64,000 nt of DNA from Icerya purchasi (Eukaryota; Arthropoda; Insecta; Hemiptera; Monophlebidae): assembly GCA_039619475.1 (NCBI GenBank), contig CM077116.1, forward strand, positions 384,610,760 to 384,674,759, read 5' to 3'. Positions within the stretch are counted from its first letter, which is position 1, and the number at the start of each line of letters is the position of its first letter. Both the position numbers and the translations under genes were made by a program. Under the pieces are notes generated by a model, which saw only the letters and a program-made list of their open reading frames with translations, made no database searches and was not told the origin of the DNA. This document shows, piece by piece, positions 56,401 through 61,499 of the stretch.

Positions 56401-56933
56401 GCCATATTGCACATACACGCGCGAACCTGTTATATTTTATGTACAATTATATTGGAATTACCTTCTAACCTTCTTTTTTTAATGGACACTCAGATATTAT
56501 ATATGTACATATACGCATACACATGTACACACACATATAAATATATATATATATATTAAATAGATAGATATAAAATATATAACACAATTTTACGATGTTT
56601 TTGAGTTTACTGCAAATGCGCCAAGTGGTTGAGACCAGTCGATGTGAATAGACCAGAAGCAATAACACATTAATCTAATTAGTAAAGTTAATTAATAGCC
56701 AATTTTATACACCTACTTTTTCGTTTGTTTAAACTTCGAATTTGCAGAAACAAGAAGGATACCCGAACTCGGTAGGCTCGGAATACGGAGCACCTCCGCC
56801 AAGTGCAGTGTCCGGTCCATCGGCTCCAGGCGACAGTTACGGAGCTCCTCCACAGTCGCCCGGAGGTTCATTCGGAAGTTCACCGCCGTCGAATCAATAC
56901 GGGCCTCCAAACGGTTCACCAGGCCAATACTAG
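3723..56933 (+). CDS. Twdl: Tweedle-family (DUF243) cuticular protein, three exons: join(3723-3740, 54107-54613, 56748-56933)
   Basis: The joined reading frame gives 236 residues. Residues 1-16 (MKNLIL + [10 protein letters not shown]) form a short hydrophobic signal peptide with a plausible cleavage after Val-Tyr-Gly. Residues 17-75 are a Gly/Pro-rich linker. Residues 76-175 carry the four conserved Tweedle blocks: [12 protein letters not shown] (77-88), [11 protein letters not shown] (106-116), [13 protein letters not shown] (136-148) and [11 protein letters not shown] (165-175). Residues 176-236 are a low-complexity tail with YGAPP and YGPP motifs. Both introns are phase 0, with gtaagt donors and cag acceptors. 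Established: Tweedle proteins are secreted structural proteins of insect cuticle; in Drosophila, TwdlD mutations cause the Tubby body-shape phenotype. Inferred: extracellular, chitin-associated, made by epidermis. The domain call is firm. The only uncertain part is assigning the distant exon 1. The reading frame ahead of exon 2 has no ATG, so an upstream exon is required. Length is normal for the family. Confidence 0.88.
3741..7396. other. Intron 1 segment without recognised elements
   Basis: AT-rich unique-looking sequence. Apart from the 10-bp array at 4831-4960, a C-run near 5530 and T-runs near 5830 and 6025, I see nothing in it. No open frame here resembles a protein I know. Confidence 0.5.
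4831..4960 (+). repeat. 10-bp tandem array, 13 units (consensus GTAATAGTTY)
   Basis: Thirteen consecutive 10-mers, from TAATAATTCA to GTAATAGTTC, stay in exact register. The downstream half alternates GTAATAGTTC and GTAATAGTTT, which suggests amplification of a 20-bp dimer. The upstream units are more diverged. Confidence 0.9.
7397..7742 (+). mobile_element. Short Penelope-like (pLTR-type) insertion with 13-bp target duplication and hammerhead-like core
   Basis: The direct repeat TATTAGACTTCAA occurs at 7397-7409 and again at 7730-7742, bounding a 320-bp insert (7410-7729). The insert is T-rich and contains CTGATGA (7626-7632), a stem (GGCCAG / CTGGTC), then GAAAC (7652-7656). That is the order of the conserved core of a type I hammerhead ribozyme. 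TTTAGTT (7614-7620) can pair with AATTAAA (7665-7671) as helix I. Established: Penelope-like elements carry such motifs in their terminal repeats. The cleavage-site triplet here reads GCG rather than NUH, so the motif is probably inactive. No coding region is present; it may be a solo terminal repeat. Confidence 0.65.
7975..8027. repeat. (AT)n microsatellite
   Basis: An uninterrupted run of about 26 TA units immediately before a copy of the interspersed repeat that starts with CTCGGCCATTTT. Other copies of that repeat also begin at an AT tract. Confidence 0.95.
8028..9380 (+). repeat. Three tandem copies of an AT-anchored interspersed repeat carrying a MITE-like core
   Basis: Copies start with CTCGGCCATTTT or a variant at about 8030, 8404 and 8978 and run through a shared block ending ...tactttgtataaaatnatcaaaattta. 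They then enter a core bounded by inverted TTACAACGTAATTCTTA (8125-8141) and TAAGAATTACGTTGTAA (8343-8359). The second copy is interrupted by a foldback element (8643-8936). The third copy has an expanded TTGGGACATTTTTT array (about 9205-9310). An inverted, related copy lies at 14846-15134. It is probably non-autonomous mobile DNA; no open frame is present. Confidence 0.7.
8643..8936. mobile_element. Foldback element, arms about 130 bp, with hammerhead-like motif in the loop/right arm
   Basis: The left arm (8643-8772) and the right arm (8803-8936) are imperfect reverse complements from ATTTCACAAAATAAT to AAACACATCGACTAGTTTCGAC. The loop is about 30 nt. Across the loop and right arm the + strand reads TTGATAATGAC...GGTCGAAACTAGTCGATG. 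This resembles the box 1 - helix II - GAAAC - GUC order of a hammerhead, with a degenerate box 1. It sits inside the second copy of the AT-anchored repeat, so it inserted later. Confidence 0.75.
9386..9884. other. Intron segment, nothing recognised
   Basis: Ordinary AT-rich sequence with one purine-biased stretch. A minus-strand open frame at 9493-9789 shows no family features. Confidence 0.5.
9885..10690 (-). mobile_element. LINE fragment: C-terminal reverse-transcriptase region with terminal zinc finger, frameshifted
   Basis: Read on the minus strand, about 10690 to 10400 encodes the post-RT region: [24 protein letters not shown], then [19 protein letters not shown], typical of non-LTR retrotransposon ORF2. 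After a frameshift near 10370 the frame 10345-9935 continues: [23 protein letters not shown], and a final Cys2-His2-type motif [19 protein letters not shown]. The order and motifs match the C-terminus of a LINE endonuclease/reverse-transcriptase polyprotein. The element is 5'-truncated and carries at least two frameshifts (about 10650 and 10370). The 3' end is near a GATGATGAAT stretch. Confidence 0.85.
10691..13274. other. Intron segment, nothing coding recognised
   Basis: Contains a 25-nt A-run near 11190, T-runs near 12640 and an imperfect inverted repeat at 12675-12757. Open frames on both strands at 12097-12328 are mirror shadows of one another and show no family features. Confidence 0.5.
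12675..12757. repeat. Imperfect inverted repeat (foldback remnant)
   Basis: CTTACGGTAAACACC...GAAAATTAAAC on the left faces GTTTAATTTTC...GTCTACCGTAA on the right. The arms are about 35 nt with several mismatches and a 14-nt loop. It resembles the larger palindromes in this intron in design but shares no clear sequence with them. Confidence 0.55.
13275..13309 (+). repeat. (ATT)n microsatellite
   Basis: An interrupted run of ATT triplets just 5' of the LINE fragment at 13322. Confidence 0.9.
13322..14500 (+). mobile_element. LINE fragment: decayed Jockey/CR1-like reverse transcriptase
   Basis: The + strand shows, in successive frames, [19 protein letters not shown] (RT block 4, 13400-13470), [10 protein letters not shown] (the catalytic DD motif, about 13500-13530) and [15 protein letters not shown] (about 13710-13760). 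Near 14130 comes [17 protein letters not shown], the usual C-terminal end of such ORF2 proteins. Several stops and frameshifts separate them. The sequence continues into an AT-rich 3' region with the hairpin-like ATATCCATTTCCTGTGGATA near 14450. The 5' part is missing. Confidence 0.85.
14741..14811 (+). repeat. (TAA)n microsatellite, about 24 units
   Basis: An uninterrupted TAA run 0.25 kb after the LINE 3' region. It may have grown from a retroelement tail, but no direct link is visible. Confidence 0.95.
14846..15240 (-). repeat. Inverted copy of the AT-anchored interspersed repeat, ending in an (AT)n tract
   Basis: It contains ATTACAACGTAATTCTTAGG (14904-14923) and AGAATTACGTTGTAA (15034-15048) as inverted termini of the core. 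The reverse complement of the tactttgtataaaa...cggccatttt block follows to 15134, then (AT)n with ATAC interruptions to 15238. The orientation is opposite to the cluster at 8028-9380. The core here is only about 145 bp, against about 235 bp at 8125-8359. Confidence 0.75.
15241..16290. other. Intron segment, nothing recognised
   Basis: AT-rich with A-runs (15584, 16056). A 141-codon + strand frame at 15247-15672 has the composition of translated AT-rich DNA (poly-Phe, poly-Lys) and no family features, so I do not call it a gene. Confidence 0.5.
16291..16345 (-). mobile_element. SINE 3'-tail fragment
   Basis: CCTTGGCAAGGCGTCGGGGA...GTGAAGTTAAGGTTC is the reverse complement of the tail seen at 49321-49395, and diverged from the tails at 39230-39290 and 53290-53350. 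Only the end of the element is present. Confidence 0.6.
16617..16752 (+). mobile_element. SINE copy lacking its tRNA-like head
   Basis: Starts inside the body (TCGGATCTAAAGGCGGATTC) and runs through GGAACTGATCTCAG, CATCAGGTCTATTAGGCTTA and CAAATTCACAATCC to CCTTATGAAGGATACATGG. It is collinear with the bodies of the copies at 39025 and 53087. Confidence 0.7.
17132..17375 (+). mobile_element. Penelope-like element remnant: C-terminus of the GIY-YIG endonuclease region
   Basis: The frame at 17132-17245 reads [33 protein letters not shown], and after a +1 shift 17230-17375 reads [24 protein letters not shown]...NWKTVIG. R-x-EH, SA-A-H, GH-I (here KHEI), a K/R-RLIREA-EI motif and a closing W-x-P/T-V are the usual order at the C-terminus of Penelope-like polyproteins. 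The catalytic GIY-YIG core itself is not visible upstream. The fragment is frameshifted and inactive. It fits the Penelope-type terminal motifs elsewhere in this intron. Confidence 0.7.
17376..18700. other. Intron segment, nothing recognised
   Basis: Locally GC-richer between about 17700 and 18300 but with no recognisable coding frame. The first 200 nt may belong to the Penelope-like remnant. Confidence 0.45.
18701..18800 (+). repeat. CATTTTY tandem repeat
   Basis: A run of CATTTTC and CATTTTT heptamers, preceded by a 10-nt C-run at about 18670. It is a simple pyrimidine-rich array. Confidence 0.9.
19280..19860 (+). mobile_element. LINE ORF1 (gag-like) remnant with zinc-knuckle traces
   Basis: In frame at 19292 the sequence reads [13 protein letters not shown], matching the C-x2-C-x4-H zinc-knuckle of LINE ORF1 proteins with the second Cys changed to Tyr and the end shortened. 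A frame shift later comes RCSRCAGPY, the second knuckle (C-x2-C-A-G-P-H/Y). Downstream frames contain Asn/Pro/Ser-rich text ([12 protein letters not shown]) as in ORF1 linkers. Stops interrupt it throughout. It may be paired with any of the RT fragments in the intron. Confidence 0.5.
20141..20215 (+). mobile_element. LINE 3'-end fragment (GGGTCAAGGCCGCT...)
   Basis: TTGGGTCAAGGCCGCT...AAGGTAGGGAAAG followed by an A-rich stretch matches the 3' end of the + LINE tail at 38435-38470. Only the last 60-70 bp are present. Confidence 0.55.
22365..22419 (+). repeat. (TTTTA)n microsatellite
   Basis: About 11 TTTTA units. Confidence 0.95.
27146..27212 (+). repeat. (TGTTT)n microsatellite
   Basis: About 13 TGTTT units with two TATTT variants. 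Confidence 0.95.
28440..29215 (+). mobile_element. LINE fragment: decayed Jockey-superfamily reverse transcriptase
   Basis: Pieces on the + strand in order: [12 protein letters not shown] (RT block 4, about 28551-28590), [34 protein letters not shown] (28690-28795, the region after the DD motif), and L...LDRTV/LIGLYFF (about 28840). Then come [12 protein letters not shown] (about 28945-28985) and further C-terminal text. Multiple frameshifts are present. The catalytic Asp pair is lost in a damaged stretch near 28630. It is 5'-truncated. Confidence 0.8.
29216..31335. other. Intron segment, nothing recognised
   Basis: No family features in any frame. It contains an A-run near 29725 and a C-rich stretch near 30225. 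The 125-codon minus-strand frame 29047-29424 overlaps the LINE remnant in antisense and is a shadow. Confidence 0.5.
31336..31510. mobile_element. Near-perfect foldback palindrome, 83-nt arms, 9-nt loop
   Basis: The left arm is 31336-31418, the loop CCATCTTCC is 31419-31427 and the right arm is 31428-31510. Only a few mismatches occur over 83 nt. Each arm, read outward, contains ATGAAGCTAACG(G/A)CTTCGAAA and then TAGCGTA. This resembles the helix II - GAAA - NUA part of a hammerhead, but box 1 is degenerate. Transcribed, the locus would form an extended hairpin. A Penelope-type inverted terminal-repeat origin is likely but not proven. Confidence 0.85.
31511..32863. other. Intron segment, nothing recognised
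   Basis: Moderately GC-richer between 31560 and 32220 with no recognisable open frame. Confidence 0.45.
32864..33402 (+). repeat. 49-bp minisatellite, 11 copies
   Basis: The unit runs from TTTTATAAAGTAACTAAAAT through TCCCCTTATTAATAAG to AAATAAGTTA. Eleven head-to-tail copies differ only at a few sites (TAAAGTAAC/TAAAGTGAC, AAGC/AAAC/AAGG, one ATGCCCC). Each unit contains the palindromic CTTATTAATAAG. It is a recent homogeneous array in the middle of the intron. Confidence 0.97.
33403..37619. other. Intron segment, nothing coding recognised
   Basis: AT-rich. Near 33465-33550 GTCGGCTAACAA faces TTGTTAGCTGATGG in an imperfect inverted pair. A possible degenerate Penelope-type 3' end is at 36495-36575. 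Other open frames are poly-Phe/Ile text with no family features. Confidence 0.45.
36495..36575 (+). other. Possible Penelope-type terminal motif (degenerate hammerhead-like core)
   Basis: CTGACGA (36504-36510, fits CUGANGA), a shortened CACGTA, then GAAACG (36517-36522), followed by an AT-rich tail with AATAAACAATTCC. The order and tail resemble the 7626-7690 element, but the stem between the two boxes is nearly gone. Confidence 0.35.
37628..37930 (-). mobile_element. LINE 3'-end fragment, minus strand, with A-tail
   Basis: The reverse complement of 37930-37680 encodes [20 protein letters not shown] and then [18 protein letters not shown]. This is the C-terminal Cys/His region (C-x-H...H-I-x-F-E-C-P) of a LINE ORF2, then a stop. 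A 14-nt T-run at 37629-37642 on the + strand is its A-tail. It is closely related to the + copy that starts 45 bp away. Confidence 0.75.
37975..38490 (+). mobile_element. LINE 3'-end fragment, plus strand, with A-rich tail
   Basis: The frame 37975-38217 reads [29 protein letters not shown]...[13 protein letters not shown]. After a stop it continues [18 protein letters not shown], the C-terminal Cys/His motif of a Jockey/R1-like ORF2. The 3' UTR ends TTGGGTCAAGGCCGCTGG...GGGTAGG and an A-rich tail. It lies back to back with the minus-strand copy at 37628-37930. Confidence 0.8.
39025..39290 (+). mobile_element. tRNA-derived SINE, full-length-like copy
   Basis: The head GCGCGGTAGCCTAGTGCTTAAGG has a pol III A-box-like TAGCCTAGTGC and, 50 nt on, a B-box-like GTTCCAAATCC. 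The body includes AAAGTAAAGGCGGCCGGGGG, GGAACTGGCACCCC and CATTAGTGCCGC. The tail is CTTAATTTCACAATCCGTG...CAAGGGTATGGGACTTACTT. It is collinear with 53087-53350. No intact tRNA cloverleaf forms, so it is not a tRNA gene. Confidence 0.85.
39311..39455. mobile_element. Foldback palindrome next to a SINE
   Basis: CCGCAAATGAAATAATTAAA... (from 39311) is matched by the reverse complement ending ...TTTAATTATTTTATTTACGG (39455). The arms are about 65 nt. The centre reads CGAACCTAGTCGATG, close to CGAAACTAGTCGATG in the foldback at 8643-8936, so the two probably belong to one family. Confidence 0.8.
39495..39538 (+). repeat. (TTA)n microsatellite
   Basis: About 15 TTA units, causing poly-Leu and poly-Ile frames on both strands. 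Confidence 0.95.
39540..45840. other. Long intron segment, nothing recognised
   Basis: AT-rich with an (AAT)n run at 43260-43294, T- and A-runs at 41210-41280 and a small ATAATCGG repeat at 44214-44241. No frame shows family features. The 86-codon + frames at 43670 and 45262 are unassigned and have no support. Confidence 0.45.
43260..43294 (+). repeat. (AAT)n microsatellite
   Basis: About 11 AAT units. Confidence 0.95.
45846..45891 (+). repeat. TTC-rich microsatellite
   Basis: An interrupted (TTC)n run that directly precedes the GC-richer block at 45892. Confidence 0.9.
45892..46320. other. GC-rich block of unknown origin
   Basis: About 400 bp markedly richer in GC than the neighbouring intron. 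Both strands have long open stretches. On the + strand there is a frame with [19 protein letters not shown]...[10 protein letters not shown] up to a stop at 46072. On the minus strand there is an open, ATG-less stretch of about 75 codons (46316-46088) that continues after single stops through [18 protein letters not shown] cannot assign either to a family. It could be a pseudogene, an inserted foreign fragment or a regulatory block. Confidence 0.35.
46321..48385. other. Intron segment, nothing coding recognised
   Basis: Contains the 15-bp array at 46576-46680. At about 46900-46967 a phrase ending GTGGGACCCTATACAGTTATTTC before a 13-nt A-run could be a retroelement 3' end, but I cannot place it in a family. 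Confidence 0.45.
46576..46680 (+). repeat. 15-bp tandem array, seven copies (ATTGAACAATCGTAA)
   Basis: Seven exact-register units differing only in the last two bases (AA, AT, GA). Each contains the partial palindrome ATTGAACAAT. Confidence 0.95.
48386..49283 (+). mobile_element. Mariner element, internally deleted, with intact 28-bp terminal inverted repeats
   Basis: The left end GGGTTGCGCAAAGGAACCTG... and the right end (reverse complement) agree at 26 of 28 positions. TA dinucleotides flank both ends, as expected for Tc1/mariner. Inside, the + strand encodes transposase pieces: RAFVFKTYF near the N-terminus; then from 48831 WFQQDDAT, a stop, [17 protein letters not shown], and [20 protein letters not shown], i.e. 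the second and third Asp regions of the DDD catalytic triad. The 898-bp length is well below the usual 1.3 kb: the middle, including the first Asp region, is lost and stops are present. It is inactive. Confidence 0.93.
49321..49395 (+). mobile_element. SINE 3'-tail fragment
   Basis: CATCAGTGCCATCGGGCGAA...CCTTAACTTCACAG...GCCAAGGGTATTTCACTTTA is collinear with the ends of the SINEs at 39025 and 53087. It starts 38 bp after the mariner element. Confidence 0.7.
49396..53086. other. Intron segment, nothing coding recognised
   Basis: AT tracts at 50366-50398 and 51402-51421. The longest minus-strand frame of the intron (52646-52194, 150 codons) lies here. It has a hydrophobic stretch but no family features, and is probably chance. 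GC content rises between about 51650 and 52250. Confidence 0.45.
50366..50398. repeat. (AT)n microsatellite
   Basis: About 16 AT units. Confidence 0.95.
53087..53350 (+). mobile_element. tRNA-derived SINE copy
   Basis: The head GCGCCGGTAGCCTAGTGGTTAAGG contains a near-perfect pol III A box (TAGCCTAGTGG). B-box-like GATCCGATCCC follows. The body has GGCAAAGTAAAGGCGG, GAAACTGGTCCC and TTCATTAGGCTTAA, and the tail CTTAATTTCACAATC. It lies 0.75 kb before exon 2 in the sense direction. Confidence 0.85.
53351..54106. other. 3' end of intron 1
   Basis: No element recognised. It ends in a T-run (54055-54068), TAATCGCGATAATTTTTTACCCGCAG and exon 2. Confidence 0.6.
54107..54613 (+). CDS. Twdl: Tweedle exon 2 (signal-peptide end, Gly-rich linker, complete DUF243 domain)
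   Basis: The acceptor is a pyrimidine-rich stretch ending in ttacccgcag, and the donor is caa|gtaagt at 54614. The exon encodes residues 7-175: [10 protein letters not shown], then a Gly-rich stretch, then the domain with its alternating aromatic/hydrophobic strands ([27 protein letters not shown]). Codon use is GC-rich compared with the surrounding intron, and the proline codons are mixed, as expected for a selected coding exon. The open frame reaches upstream of the acceptor to about 54002 without any ATG, and downstream of the donor to 54664. Those extensions are intronic read-through and not part of the protein. Confidence 0.93.
54614..56747 (+). other. Tweedle intron 2, 2,134 bp
   Basis: It starts gtaagtcgac and ends aatttgcag, phase 0. 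Two overlapping open frames on opposite strands at 55595-56012 (127 codons minus, 103 codons plus) have no family features. (AT)n and CA-rich runs occur at 56510-56557. Near 56620-56650 GCGCCAAGTGGTTGAGACCAGTCGATGTG resembles the centre of the foldback at 8643-8936, possibly a degraded relative. Confidence 0.85.
56748..56933 (+). CDS. Twdl: Tweedle exon 3 (C-terminal YGAPP/YGPP tail and stop)
   Basis: The acceptor aatttgcag is followed by AAA CAA GAA GGA, so the protein reads ...[14 protein letters not shown]..., the usual continuation after the last Tweedle block. The exon encodes 61 residues rich in Gly, Pro, Ser and Tyr: three Tyr-Gly-(Ala/Pro)-Pro motifs (YGAPP twice, YGPP once) and a terminal Tyr, then TAG at 56931-56933. 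Tyr-rich tails of this kind occur in several cuticular protein families and are thought to take part in cross-linking; for this protein that is inference. Confidence 0.9.
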   Translation, partial: KQEGYPNSVGSEYGAPPPSAVSGPSAPGDSYGAPPQSPGGSFGSSPPSNQYGPPNGSPGQY

Positions 56934-57030
56934 TTCACCCGATGAAGCTGGTTACTATAATAGAATCCCTTTCCTCGCAAAATGCTGCCTCCGCCCAGCA
57001 GATACTGCGTAAAAATCTCTAGTTCAGTTC

Positions 57031-57036
57031 AATAAA
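57031..57036 (+). promoter_or_regulatory. Polyadenylation signal AATAAA of the Tweedle gene
   Basis: The canonical AATAAA lies 98 nt after the stop codon, within gttcaataaaataccgcg. Cleavage is expected some 10-30 nt downstream, so the 3' UTR would be short (about 110-130 nt). This is the first AATAAA after the stop. Confidence 0.75.
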
Positions 57037-57054
57037 ATACCGCGCGTTTAACAA

Positions 57055-60000
57055 CACGTCTGCCGTGAATACTTTTGCAGTAGCTCCATCTTTCGTCTAT
57101 CTACGAAATTACTAGTAACACAACGCACCCGACGATTGCGTTCTTTTGGTCATTTCGATTTACGTAAAGATTACGACGAATAAGTTGAAAAAACGTTTCG
57201 ATTTTAAAAACCTAATCTAAAAATTGACTCGAATTTTTTTTCGTTTTTGTTTCAAACGGAAACAAAAAGTGAAAAAAAGCACAATAAAAGAGAAACACAT
57301 AAAAACGATAGGAGAACAAAGTTTAAATAAATTGCCAACAGATGGCGCTCTGAAATATTTCAAAGAACAATAGAGCCGAGTATCTCCCCATGTGTGTTTC
57401 GAAACGAACTTCCGTCAATCTAAAACGTCGACTTAAATTTGAATAAATTTTCGATTTTTCGGCAACAATTTTTCCCCCAATTCGGTAGTATTTTGAACTT
57501 TAAAAGCATCACCGTTACTTTTTCTTACTATTTTCTTTGGAGTGCGCCATTATTCACTGGCTTCCGAGAAGTCTCTAACGAGGGCAGTTTTCGCGGAAAG
57601 GGTATTCGTCGGTAATTTCAAAAGATTAAACGTTGCCATATTTTCTACAAATAACCAAATAAAGAAGAAATATTTGTGTCGATAATTCAAGTCTCTTCAT
57701 CAATGTAGTACCGCTTAATTTTTAATTTATTACCTACATATATAATTATTATATCAATGTACTCGTCGACTTTTCTCGTATGTATTTTACCGAAGACGCA
57801 CTGCATTACAAAATGTGCGAATTGTGCTTACCATTTTTAACTTTTTTTTTCTTCTTTTTCTTCTTTTTTTAATTTTTATAATTATTTCTAATTTTAATTT
57901 TATTTAAAATAATCTTAAATTTATTATACTTTTCCCGCGTTAGTCTCGTTCTTCTTTCTTCTCTTCCTTTTTTTTTTTTTTTTTTTAGTTTATACCATTA
58001 TTTCATAAATATAAAATTATGAATGAAAAATTTCTACGCTTATTTTCGTTTTTTCGAAAACCATTATTATGTTTTTGAATGAAAAGGTGGGGTGGTCTCT
58101 CGCTGAGAAATGTTTAGAATAATCAACTCTCTCGCACACAAAGTTATACAATGAAGAATCGGGTCGTGAAATACGGGCGGGAATTTTATGTTGTTAAAAA
58201 TTGCTCGATCCTTTTTAATGAATTTTTTATGTTTTCAACGGATAATAACGGTTTTCAGAGAATAGCGTCCTTAAAAAAAAGCCTTCTGCACTACATTTAT
58301 TTACAGTTCTGTAACTTTTTCTGGCTCCGTTGAAATTTTCCGAAACACATATTCGCTTAGCGTAAGTTAAAATTTTTATAAATATACGTCTATCTCGTAA
58401 TACAAGGTAATGGAGTCGAGTTTGGTTTTCTAGTTTGCTTAGTACTAATAAGATTTGAAAAAAATCCGCAGAATTATTATGATATACATTCTCGTATTAA
58501 TCTGTTTTTCGCTAATACGGCCTGACCAATTGTATACGATAGGAATAATTAGTTCTCGTAATTTTTTCAATGAAAAATAGATCCCGAAGCTGATTAATAT
58601 TTTCACTACGTTAATAAACTTCTCTGTAACGTATAATCGTTATCGTCATCAATTACTATTTTTCCCGTCATCTGACGGTGTTATTATTTCCATTTTACAA
58701 TTATATCTCAAAGTTTTACCAAAAACTCCTTCTTTTTTTTTTTTTGTTTACCTGGAAGATGGCGCCAAAAAGGCTCTTATTCTCCTTTCCTTATTTGGAA
58801 ATAATATAAATGCACTATTCTAATTATCAACGAGTGCCGCAAAACACATAATAAAAGATTATCGGAGAATAATTTCGATCGTTAACGCTAGAAAGATTGA
58901 TAAAAGTAATCTAATTTCTTCCCGATAAACCAGATAACAATTATCGTGACTGATTAAAATACAATTACACGCGCCGAGCGCATGAAAATAAACTATGCTT
59001 CTAGCACGTATTTATCTAATTATTTTCATTATTCTAGGGAACACGCTTAATTTTTACACTTTGATTAGCTAATTGTTAGATTTCAGTTACATATTTATAT
59101 AAAGGCTAGATTTAATAAAACCAACCACGAAATGTGCCGTAAAAATGTGCTGTAAAAATGTGCCGTGTAAAAATGTGCCGTGTAAAAATGTGCCGTGTAA
59201 AAATGTGCCGTAAAAATGTGCCGTAAAGTGTGTCAAATTAGAAAAATACAATTATCGACAATATTGCCGAATACGTATAAAAAGAATATTTCATCATTGT
59301 TATCAAAAATTTAAATGAAATATTTCGTAGTTATCAAAAATTAATTAACAAATTCGTCCGGATAAATAAGATGTAATTTTAAAAATTACGCGGCTGAAAT
59401 TTACTCCGTTAAAAAAAAAAAAGTACTATTTCACGTTACATAATTACTACATAATCCTTAAAGTTGTCTTGTAAAATCAATGAAACTGAATCCTCCATCA
59501 TTAAATAAAAGTCAAAATTCAATATATATATATGCAACTGGAGTGTATTTATATAAGCACTTAGAAATACAAGATTTTGCAGGAGTCTTTCAAAACAGCA
59601 AGACACATATTCGTTTCTAAAAGAAATGCTTGTATAAAAAAAAAAAATTTTGCATTACGATTCTCTTAAAATTTACAGTGTTATGTAAAATGATAGAACG
59701 TGTTTCACAAATATCTGTTTTTACTTTATTCAAAAAAAAAAAAAGAAAAAAAACTGCTTCAGCTAAATATAAATTTACATTCCGATACAATTTGTAAGTT
59801 TAATTATTGATTAAAAAGAAAACTGCGAGGGATTTTATGTTTCAGGAGCGAAACGAAAGGACACTTTTTTTTTTTTTCGAATTTTGCTATGGACACTAGC
59901 TAGTGGTACTTCAGGTGCGTTGGAAAATGCATAGTCTGTCGACTGCATTCGTTGTTCGCGCGGAAAAAACGCCATTCATAAAACCCACTCATCATCAGTG

Positions 60001-61490
60001 CCGTGACACAATTATGACGGCAATGCAATATTTAGCGAAAGTAAATCCGACGGTCTTTTGTGGAATGCGGAAAAACGGGCACTGCAATATTCGAAGGGAA
60101 ATTTATTTTTTTCGTTTCGTGTCGGCCGTCGCGTCACATTATTGTGTTCAGTAATGACATACACGTCTCTTGTTGTTAACTGTCTACATATCACGTCCCG
60201 CCGAGTAAACGAAATTACTTCCTACGATGAGATGACAACAGCTGTGTTATGAATCGATGAGCTAACATCTGACGAACATGAAAACAATTTTAAAGTCGCA
60301 CCAAGAGTACTTGAAATCGGCTTGGTCACGTTGTTATTTTGCCGTTGAAAAGACCCGGTCACATAATAACACTGGTCGATTATTGTAGAAAATCATTTCA
60401 TAGCGACAACGAGAATAGCCAGCGCCATTCGCGGTTCCCATGCATACAGAGTAACACATAACTGCATTATAATCGACTTCTCTTTTGATAAACACCACCG
60501 GGATGTAAAAATAAACCGCGCTTCTCTCATCTTGTTCCATTCTTTTTTCTTTTAGTTTCCATGTAAAACCGTCTACACTTATTTTCCGCTAACAGACGAA
60601 GAAATCGGAATATTTTGCTTACAATCCGGTTCACAATGTGTACATGCTGCATATAAATAAAGCGTATAAATAAAAAAAATATAACATTTCGGAAAATGTG
60701 TGGTGAGAGAGAAAGTGTGCGTATATGTGCGTGATAATCTCACCGGATTAAAGGATCCCGTTATTTGACCATATCCTGTTGACCATATCCTGATCACTGG
60801 AAAGCCATCGGAACACCAAAGAACTACGGATCGCCGCCGACAACAGTCTGTGATGATACGTACAATTTTATATTGATAATTTTAAATAATCTGTTTATAC
60901 CTCTTTGCATTTGTTCGTTTGTGCGTATTTAATATTGTGTTTTTAACGGTCGAACAATACAGTAAAAAAAAAAAAAAAATCTATTAATCATTTAATAATG
61001 ATAATAAACATAATTAACTTTTTCGTCCACGATAATTTAGAGGCCGCGATGACATTCCCGAGGGCGTGACAAAAATTAAAATCAATAACAACGTTACAAT
61101 TAAAGAAATTCATATTCTATCAGGGTTCTCAAGGAAAAACTGACACTTAGGCTCTATAAATTGTAACGATAATTAATCTAATTCAAGTGACCACCAACAT
61201 CACTCTCGGACTTATTATTTTAAGAGTAAGGAAATTCGCTTTAATTAATCTAGCTTATGAATATAGTAGTCGCTTAAGGGAAATCCAACAATCAATTGAT
61301 ACATACATATATATATATAATGTGGACAAAAAAAATTAAATAAACCGTTAACGAAATCCAAAAAAACTCTTATAATTAGAATGATGCTTTTTATAAATTT
61401 TATCAACGAATATATTACATTTTCGGCATTGAAGAATAGTCAACTTAATTCATTCGATTATTTCGTTCGTGTATATTAAATTAACATCAA
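57055..61490. other. 3' flanking DNA, no gene recognised
   Basis: AT-rich with T-runs at 57960-57985 and 58733, a short tandem array at 59131-59232 and a few A-runs. No open frame of recognisable family. Confidence 0.5.
59131..59232 (+). repeat. AAAAATGTGCCGT(GT) tandem array
   Basis: About eight head-to-tail units of AAATGTGCCGT plus a variable spacer (TAA, GTAAA), giving 12- and 14-bp periods. Confidence 0.9.
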
Positions 61491-61499
61491 TTTTAAACA

